A DNA stretch of 10,034 nucleotides, from assembly GCA_002409215.1 (NCBI GenBank), contig DHUO01000027.1:16856-26889 (forward strand), given 5' to 3'. A model generated the notes under the pieces. The model saw only the letters and a program-made list of their open reading frames with translations. It searched no databases and was not told the DNA's origin. This document shows, piece by piece, positions 5,472 to 10,034 of this stretch. The translations under genes and the position numbers were made by a program. Source of the stretch: Candidatus Dojkabacteria bacterium UBA5232. Its GTDB lineage: Bacteria > Patescibacteriota > Dojkabacteria > SC72. Position 1 is the stretch's first letter. Each line of letters starts with the position of its first letter.

Positions 5472-6104
5472 ATGGAACAAACAGAAGGAGATTTTATAGA
5501 CAACGAATTACCCTACGATGTAAAAGGTTACCTACTGCCTAGCAAACAAACAGAAATCACAACAGAGATAGTAAGTATGGTTGAGGGTGTTGTAAACAGG
5601 CTAGAGGGAAATACCATCCAAAAAGCACAACAAATATTGGAGATTATGAAAACCTATTCATCAAAAGAAGAGTTTAATGAAGAAGAATTTCGGAAAAGAA
5701 CAGCATCCGAGATAATCAAAAGCGGATATTATACGGGATGTACTGATTTTGCACTGGCATTTACTTTGCTTGCAAGGAAAGCAAAAATCCCTACCATGTA
5801 TGTAGAAACTGTAAGTGAGGAATGGTTAAAACATGGAGGTGACTCTTACGGAGGACATGTGTATGCAAAGATTTACGACTCAGAAAAGAACGAGTGGATT
5901 TGGGTTGATCCAATGCAAAGAGAGGTCCCTTCTACTCCACCAGATAATCCAACACCAGAGCAAGAGAAAAGGAGAGGGAAAAGGATTATTTTAGCAGAAG
6001 GGAAAGATTCTTGGGATATCGGGATTAGCGACTTCACCTCATTAAAAGAAAAATTTAACACATTCAGAAATGAGTGGAATTCAAAGAGAGATTTATCGAA
6101 CTAG
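5472..6104 (+). CDS. Transglutaminase-like cysteine-protease-fold protein, cytoplasmic
   Basis: A 210-aa protein whose centre matches the transglutaminase-like fold. The nucleophile Cys90 is in YYTGCTDFALAFTLLARKA with the usual helix after it, His129 is in YGGHVYAKIY, and Asp146 is in WIWVDPMQ. Cys, His and Asp lie in the family order and spacing. An N-terminal helical region (about 30-80) precedes the core, and a basic, Pro-containing tail (about 150-210) follows. There is no signal peptide or TM segment, whereas many bacterial members are membrane-bound or exported. The family includes amide-bond hydrolases and acyl-transfer enzymes; substrate and direction of reaction cannot be told here. 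The gene is monocistronic, divergent from the ATPase across 78 bp, and its stop codon overlaps that of the convergent 106-aa gene. No Shine-Dalgarno site; the ATG lies six bases after a -10 box. Confidence 0.82.
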   Translation: MEQTEGDFIDNELPYDVKGYLLPSKQTEITTEIVSMVEGVVNRLEGNTIQKAQQILEIMKTYSSKEEFNEEEFRKRTASEIIKSGYYTGCTDFALAFTLLARKAKIPTMYVETVSEEWLKHGGDSYGGHVYAKIYDSEKNEWIWVDPMQREVPSTPPDNPTPEQEKRRGKRIILAEGKDSWDIGISDFTSLKEKFNTFRNEWNSKRDLSN

Positions 6105-6421
6105 GTAGTAACAGGAGTTCCGTTACCTTTAGCAAGGACTAATGAAGACATAAAATCACCTTTTGTCTCATTACCATCACTATCCACAGAGGGTACGTAT
6201 CCACAACCTTTCCAAGGATCTGCTGGAGCATTTTGTGATTCTACTGTTGGACCAGTCTCTGGAGTTCTGATTAAAGCCTCCTTGTTTGCGGTAGTTTTAG
6301 ACTCACTTGCCCCTGTAGGAATAACAGGAGATTCATTCGTTTCTACAGTAGGTACAACAGGAACAAATCCCCCTTCAGGGACTTGCGGTGCTTGTTCTAT
6401 TGTTGGTATTACATTTTCCAT
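6101..6421 (-). CDS. Pro/Thr-rich disordered protein of unknown function, 106 aa
   Basis: Residues 1-65 are rich in Pro, Thr, Val and Glu with few hydrophobic clusters and read as disordered. Residues 67-106 look more ordered: ADPWKGCGYVPSVDSDG and the segment with GDFMSSLVLAKG. One Cys (in GCGY). There is no signal peptide or TM segment. I do not recognise a family. Support for a real gene comes from an extended -10 element (TGG-TATAAT) 13 nt before the ATG, a conserved-looking C-terminal block and the neat fit after smpB (14-nt gap). It shares its stop-codon bases with the convergent transglutaminase-like gene. A scaffold, linker or secreted-substrate role is possible but unproven. Confidence 0.6.
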   Translation of the reverse strand: MENVIPTIEQAPQVPEGGFVPVVPTVETNESPVIPTGASESKTTANKEALIRTPETGPTVESQNAPADPWKGCGYVPSVDSDGNETKGDFMSSLVLAKGNGTPVTT

Positions 6422-6434
6422 AAACCTATATAAT

Positions 6435-6443
6435 ATTATACCA
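6435..6443 (-). promoter_or_regulatory. Extended -10 promoter of the 106-aa gene over the smpB stop
   Basis: On the minus strand TGG-TATAAT ends 13 nt before the ATG at 6421, predicting a leader of about 7 nt. The UAA stop of smpB (6438-6436) lies within the TATAAT box. The context TGTGGTAWAAT is shared with the promoter at 5457-5465. Confidence 0.5.
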
Positions 6444-6879
6444 CATATTTCCTCTCTTCGTAAAGCATTTCCTTGTCCATCTGTCTCTTCTTCTCTCTCT
6501 CCTTTTTCTCATGTCTCTTCCTACCCTTTGCAAAAGCCACCTCTACTTTTATCACTTTTCCTTTAGTATATAAAGAGAGAGGAATTAATGTTAGATTCTT
6601 AGACTTAAGCTTACTATCTATCTGTATTAATTCTTTCTTCTTGATCAAAAGCTTCCTTGTTCTACGACTATCATAGGATTCATCAGAACTATACTTATAC
6701 CTTGGTATCTCAGCATTAATCAAATACAAATCACCATTCAATATCTTTACAAAAGTATCTGTTAAGTTTGCTCTACCATCCTTTATACTCTTAACCTCAG
6801 CTCCTGTTAGAACAATGCCCGCTTCAAAAGTTTCTAGGATTTCATAATCAAAACTTGCTTTCTTATTTGAAATTTTCAT
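6436..6879 (-). CDS. smpB: SsrA-binding protein SmpB
   Basis: The 147-aa protein has the family's usual length and landmarks: N-KKASFDYEILETFEAGI (5-22), TGAEVKSIKDGRANL (25-39), LINAEI (53-58), SRRTRKLLIKKKEL (71-84, normally the RKLLLH block), LIPLSLYTKGKVIKVEVAFAKGRKR as two strands and a loop (98-122), and a basic C-terminal helix (HEKKEREKKRQMDKEM) that enters the mRNA channel. SmpB binds tmRNA and places it in the A site of ribosomes stalled on broken mRNA, so the peptide is tagged for decay and the ribosome is freed. The gene follows the 770-aa gene after 13 nt and precedes the 106-aa gene. TATAAT lies five bases before its ATG and no Shine-Dalgarno site is seen, so it could be leaderless as well as read through from the operon. 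No tmRNA gene is visible in this window. Confidence 0.95.
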   Translation of the reverse strand: MKISNKKASFDYEILETFEAGIVLTGAEVKSIKDGRANLTDTFVKILNGDLYLINAEIPRYKYSSDESYDSRRTRKLLIKKKELIQIDSKLKSKNLTLIPLSLYTKGKVIKVEVAFAKGRKRHEKKEREKKRQMDKEMLYEERKYVV

Positions 6880-6884
6880 TCTGT

Positions 6885-6890
6885 ATTATA
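6885..6890 (-). promoter_or_regulatory. -10 box five bases before the smpB start
   Basis: A perfect minus-strand TATAAT ends five bases before ATG 6879 and lies in the 13-nt gap after the 770-aa gene. If used, transcription starts at the start codon itself. No -35 or TGn element supports it, so read-through from upstream remains likely too. Confidence 0.4.
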
Positions 6891-6892
6891 CC

Positions 6893-9205
6893 CTACATTG
6901 ATATTTTCCATATAGAGGTACCATCAAGAACATAGATATTCTTCTCTGCATAATCAACAACAAAGTCTTTAACATTATTAAACTCTTCACTGTCCCCACC
7001 CCTGTACTCATACTGCTCTAAGAAAAGAAGTTGATTTGGATGCCTCATTTCTGCTCCTGCCTCTATTGGTTTCTCGAATTTAATAAATCTTCTTCCATCT
7101 TTATCAAACATATAGAAGCCTGTATTTAGGTTACTTGTATCATTGTATGCCTTCTCTACTCTACCAATTGCTCCAGACAGGCCAGTTATACCCAAAGCTA
7201 CTTCCTGCTGTTTCTGTGCCACATAGCTATATGAATACCTTAAAACTCCACTCTCACTTTCCGGATCGATGATATATACACTAAAATCACCCATAATATC
7301 GGTAGAATTAGCAATCTTGTCATTATCTATATAATGCATAAACATACCGTATCTATCAGGATATATAGCTGTTGATTTCAGCACCGCTTTTGAATCTCTC
7401 CCAAGTATATATATATTATCATTCTGTGTAAGAATAACCATTTCAGAAACATCTTTTGAAGGAATGTCTTTTGCAGTAAGTCCATTAAGTGCAAAAACTT
7501 TTCCAAACACTCCATCTTGAAGAGGAGATTTCAACATCCCAGCTTCTTTATCATATATGTACAACCCCCCTACTCCAGAGGAAACATACATAGGAGTCTT
7601 TATCAATTTGTCTGAATCATCTACCGCTTTTAATGTAGACTTATCTGCAAGTGAAACTGTAAAAAGAGCCTTCTTCCCCTTATCTATAACAGCAATATAT
7701 TCATTGTTAGACTTATCTTTAAATATTTCAATATCTGTAGGTTCTGAACCCTCACCAAAGTTTAATTTTGTATCCAGAAATTTAGAAAGATTCCCTATCT
7801 CTTCTGAAAAACCCTTTTTCTTAAACAGTTCATCCCCTACTTTCTCATACCTTTCTTTAATTTTCTTTGCTTTCTCCTGATCTTTTTCTCTTAGTTCTTC
7901 AGGTATTGATTTAGTTAATTGTCCTGCTTCGAAATACGTTGTCTCTGCACTACTTTTGTCTGATACAAAATTACCCTCTGTTTTGTCTAGAAGTGCAGCT
8001 ATTTTTTCAAACTTATCATTAGCTTCTTTACTAATCTCATTAGCCTTCTTTGTTTTCATTGTGAAATTAACTCCAACAACAACAAGAATCACTATTGCAA
8101 CTAGACCAAAAAGAATCTTAAACCTCTTTCCTCGTAGATCTCGAACTTTGTAGTCATCAATCCTCATCCCTGCTGTTCTAACTGTTCGTGGTACTCTACC
8201 TAATTTAACTACAGATGCTTTAGACATAATTCTCTTAAACCACCTTTTTGTTGCAAGTGCTGAGGAAATCTTTTCCCATATTTTCTTAGCTCCTGATAGT
8301 ATTAAAGCTCCTAACTTGATTCCTATCATCTTTATGAATTCCCATATTTTCTTTAAGGCTGTTTTTACTTGTGGAGGTATTTTAATCTTACCCTTAATTT
8401 CTGATATCTTTTTCATACTATTCTTAGCACCCCTTGAAACTTTACCAAATGTTTTCTTTGCTTTTACACCAACCTCTTTAATATTAACTTTCTCTACTGT
8501 TTCTTTAGGAATGAATGTATTTACAACCTTAGGCTTTTCCTCTAGAGGAACTTTTTCTTTTACAACATCTTCCTTGCTGTTAGAGAAACACATAATTGCT
8601 GAGTTATCTGGTAATGATACCCCTATTTTAGTTGTTTCTCTTTGTATCTTCCTCTCTTCTGATGCAACTATTATATCTCCTAAATTTTCTGAGAGAACCC
8701 CTGAAGTTGAAAGAAGAAGTGCCTCATTTTCTTCAAGTACTACACCTGCTGTATTTGCCCCTTTACTACGCATAATGTCCGCTATATTTATGATTTTTTC
8801 TCCTTTAGTAACAAGAACTTCACCCTCTCCTGCAAGACCTATATATGCACCTTCTTTTTTTACTAAAACCATTAGAATGTCTGTATGAATTGCTACTTCA
8901 CTAAGTTCTTTATCCTGTTTAATCATTCCATTTATCTTTTCAATACCATCAGAGAGAGCTGATTTGAGAGAGTCGTTGGTAGTTTTTGCATGGGAATATA
9001 TATATCCATCTACAATACTGTCTAGTATGAATCTTGAGAGCCTGGAGAAAGGAAGAGCTTGTTCTGAAGACATTTTTAGAATGATATATACATCACCATC
9101 TTTTTGGGATGTATCTTTTCTTGTTGAATAGAGGCTTGTGTGGGTAGTTACAAAGACTTTAGGATCTTTGTTGCTAGATACATATTGTTGGGCAGTTATT
9201 TCCAT
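6893..9205 (-). CDS. Degenerate PP2C-like domain / TM / beta-propeller-like envelope protein
   Basis: A 770-aa protein in three parts. Residues 1-208 resemble a PP2C/PPM phosphatase fold: GDVYIILKM (37-45), LSRFILDSIVDG (56-67), SDGIEKINGMI (85-95), ILMVLVKKEGAYIGLAGEGEVLV (110-132) and EALLLSTSGVLSENL (161-175). The positions that normally hold metal-binding Asp (GDSR and SDGL) read AGEGEV and STSGVL, so it is likely inactive and may bind rather than hydrolyse. Residues 220-358 are Lys-rich with two KKIWE repeats (285, 307). One TM segment (about 363-383) follows, then a charged coiled coil (385-465), then a region to 770 of short beta-strand blocks ending in YVLDGTSIWKI, with repeated 'IYI', 'YIID' and 'FYMFDKDGR' units like propeller blades. 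Positive charge before the TM segment puts the first part in the cytoplasm and the propeller outside. It starts at ATG 9205, one base after the stop of the preceding gene, in an operon with the PH-domain protein. Domain calls beyond the TM are inferences. Confidence 0.78.
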   Translation of the reverse strand: MEITAQQYVSSNKDPKVFVTTHTSLYSTRKDTSQKDGDVYIILKMSSEQALPFSRLSRFILDSIVDGYIYSHAKTTNDSLKSALSDGIEKINGMIKQDKELSEVAIHTDILMVLVKKEGAYIGLAGEGEVLVTKGEKIINIADIMRSKGANTAGVVLEENEALLLSTSGVLSENLGDIIVASEERKIQRETTKIGVSLPDNSAIMCFSNSKEDVVKEKVPLEEKPKVVNTFIPKETVEKVNIKEVGVKAKKTFGKVSRGAKNSMKKISEIKGKIKIPPQVKTALKKIWEFIKMIGIKLGALILSGAKKIWEKISSALATKRWFKRIMSKASVVKLGRVPRTVRTAGMRIDDYKVRDLRGKRFKILFGLVAIVILVVVGVNFTMKTKKANEISKEANDKFEKIAALLDKTEGNFVSDKSSAETTYFEAGQLTKSIPEELREKDQEKAKKIKERYEKVGDELFKKKGFSEEIGNLSKFLDTKLNFGEGSEPTDIEIFKDKSNNEYIAVIDKGKKALFTVSLADKSTLKAVDDSDKLIKTPMYVSSGVGGLYIYDKEAGMLKSPLQDGVFGKVFALNGLTAKDIPSKDVSEMVILTQNDNIYILGRDSKAVLKSTAIYPDRYGMFMHYIDNDKIANSTDIMGDFSVYIIDPESESGVLRYSYSYVAQKQQEVALGITGLSGAIGRVEKAYNDTSNLNTGFYMFDKDGRRFIKFEKPIEAGAEMRHPNQLLFLEQYEYRGGDSEEFNNVKDFVVDYAEKNIYVLDGTSIWKISM

Positions 9206-9206
9206 A

Positions 9207-9494
9207 TTACGCCAGGATTAAAAATAGGATAGAGAGGAGTGTCCCTATTACTGTTGCAATAAGGTATGTAAAAAGTAATTGTTTTACACGCTTGTTTCCT
9301 GAAGTTGCAATAGTGTCTGATAAAATTCTTACTCTTAAGAAAAGTAAGACTGCTGCGAAGACATTTACAAAAAGAATTATTATGACTGGAAGTTTTATAA
9401 ACCATGAGAAATCCATTGCACTAACATGGGTTTCCCCTGTTTTAGCAACTGCTTCTGATCCTATATTGTTCAAAAGTTGATTTACATCATCCAT
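9207..9494 (-). CDS. Small two-TM membrane protein of unknown function, 95 aa
   Basis: Two hydrophobic segments are clear: about 33-54 (LPVIIILFVNVFAAVLLFL) and 73-95 (LLFTYLIATVIGTLLSIL), linked by a short loop with basic residues (SGNKRVKQ). The first 30 residues are polar. The loop RVRIL...NKRVK suggests both ends lie outside and the loop inside. I do not recognise a named family. Its ATG overlaps the UAA stop of the PH-domain gene by one base (TAATG), and its own stop is one base from the start of the 770-aa gene. Such coupling implies that the three proteins are made in related amounts, perhaps as a membrane complex. A poor A-rich stretch (AAAAAAGAAA) replaces a Shine-Dalgarno site. Confidence 0.82.
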   Translation of the reverse strand: MDDVNQLLNNIGSEAVAKTGETHVSAMDFSWFIKLPVIIILFVNVFAAVLLFLRVRILSDTIATSGNKRVKQLLFTYLIATVIGTLLSILFLILA

Positions 9495-10034
9495 TATATT
9501 TCTTTTTTGTTAGCTAATTCTAAGAGATCAGAGAGAATATCTTGTATCTCTCTTGGTTTAGGAACATCATCAAATTCTATGAAGGCATTTGCACCTGCTG
9601 TTTGTATATGTACTGTCCCTATGTCTAAAATGTTTGTGAAAGCACCACTTTGATGGGATGTTACATCCTCTATTTTTTCAAGTCTAGCCTCTGAAGAGGT
9701 ATGGGAGAAGATAGAGTTGAAGTCTAAATCAATTACTCTTTTGTCTGTAATGATATTGACATTGTAATACCACATCAAAAAACTATACATAGCTAGTGAC
9801 ATTGATAGTAGTACACTCGTGAGAAAAACTGCAATTAAAAGTGTTGCATTTCCACTTAATGAAGGTATGAGTAGAGCAACAACCGTTGGAAGTATTAGAA
9901 CTAAAGCAGAGGTAACAATATATTGAATGTATCTAAACCAGTGGGACCTTACAACCAGTATTACATTCTCATCACTTTCCTTTCCCATGAAGGTTGTATT
10001 CTTTGGAAAAGATCTAAAAGAGGCTGTATCTTCA
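9494..10034 (-). CDS. Membrane PH-domain protein (bPH2/YdbS type), 5' end outside window
   Basis: The visible ATG at 9988 would give 164 aa, but the frame stays open to the window edge and the upstream residues (EDTASFRSFPKNTTF) read as real protein leading into GKESDENVILVVRSHWF; no Shine-Dalgarno site precedes that ATG. I therefore call it partial. Numbered from ATG 9988: two TM segments at about 22-42 and 47-70, then a bacterial PH-like (DUF304/bPH2) domain (about 75-155) with YNVNIITDKRVIDLDF, EARLEKIEDVTSHQ, GAFTNILDIGTVHIQT and an acidic EFDDVPKPREIQDIL. Such proteins are inner-membrane and often act in envelope maintenance; the ligand is unknown. It heads, or continues, the operon with the 95-aa and 770-aa genes. 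Confident on family, unsure of the true start. Confidence 0.85.
   Translation of the reverse strand, partial: EDTASFRSFPKNTTFMGKESDENVILVVRSHWFRYIQYIVTSALVLILPTVVALLIPSLSGNATLLIAVFLTSVLLSMSLAMYSFLMWYYNVNIITDKRVIDLDFNSIFSHTSSEARLEKIEDVTSHQSGAFTNILDIGTVHIQTAGANAFIEFDDVPKPREIQDILSDLLELANKKEI

Noticed and set aside
6282..6676. Plus-strand frames opposite smpB and the 106-aa gene
   Set aside because: Low-complexity Ser/Phe/Leu-rich products antisense to a confident smpB gene, with no start signals.
8316..8888. 190-codon open frame on the plus strand
   Set aside because: It is antisense to the Lys-rich and PP2C-like parts of the 770-aa gene, lacks a promoter or ribosome site, and its Phe/Leu/Ser-rich content is what Lys/Glu-rich coding gives on the opposite strand.
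1..10034. CRISPR array, insertion sequence, rRNA or tmRNA
   Set aside because: No regularly spaced repeats, transposase motifs, terminal inverted repeats or rRNA/tmRNA signatures were seen on either strand.

Overview
The window is AT-rich, gene-dense bacterial DNA with short intergenic gaps. Gene content and style point to a Candidate Phyla Radiation (Patescibacteria) genome, perhaps of the Dojkabacteria/Katanobacteria/Microgenomates type. The main hints are a large VirD4/HerA-like ATPase with no other secretion genes beside it, a membrane PH-domain operon, a lone Xer-type recombinase and many start codons with no Shine-Dalgarno sequence. This placement is an inference. UGA is used as a stop (ftsB-like gene), which argues weakly against the Gracilibacteria/SR1 code.

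Left part (1-2065): on the minus strand, in transcription order, lie a DivIC/FtsB-like division protein, an initiator tRNA-fMet with its own well-formed promoter, and the N-terminal 110 residues of a flavodoxin cut by the window edge. Divergent from these, on the plus strand, is a Xer-family tyrosine recombinase. Its promoter shows that the longest possible reading frame starts too early; GTG at 1178 is preferred.

Middle (2066-6104): a plus-strand pair of small unknown genes (69 and 94 aa) has a near-consensus promoter and strong Shine-Dalgarno sites, and ends at a long bidirectional terminator. Facing it on the minus strand are an 827-aa membrane-anchored DNA-pumping-type ATPase and, downstream of it, tRNA-Ile with the rare UAU anticodon. 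Divergent from the ATPase is a cytoplasmic transglutaminase-like protein with an intact Cys-His-Asp triad.

Right part (6101-10034): a tight minus-strand cluster runs from the right edge: membrane PH-domain protein (5' end outside the window), two-TM small protein, 770-aa protein joining a degenerate PP2C-like domain, one TM segment and a probable beta-propeller, then smpB and a Pro/Thr-rich 106-aa protein. The first three genes overlap or nearly touch and look like one envelope-associated unit. smpB supplies trans-translation (ribosome rescue); no tmRNA gene is seen here.

A recurring theme is a TATAAT-type -10 box placed 5-18 nt before a start codon with no Shine-Dalgarno site, which suggests leaderless or nearly leaderless mRNAs for several genes. 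The most interesting items are the pseudo-phosphatase/propeller operon, the tRNA-Ile(UAU), the altered active site of the Xer recombinase and the lone VirD4/HerA-like ATPase. No CRISPR array, insertion sequence or rRNA was found. No gene-free stretch exceeds 300 bases.
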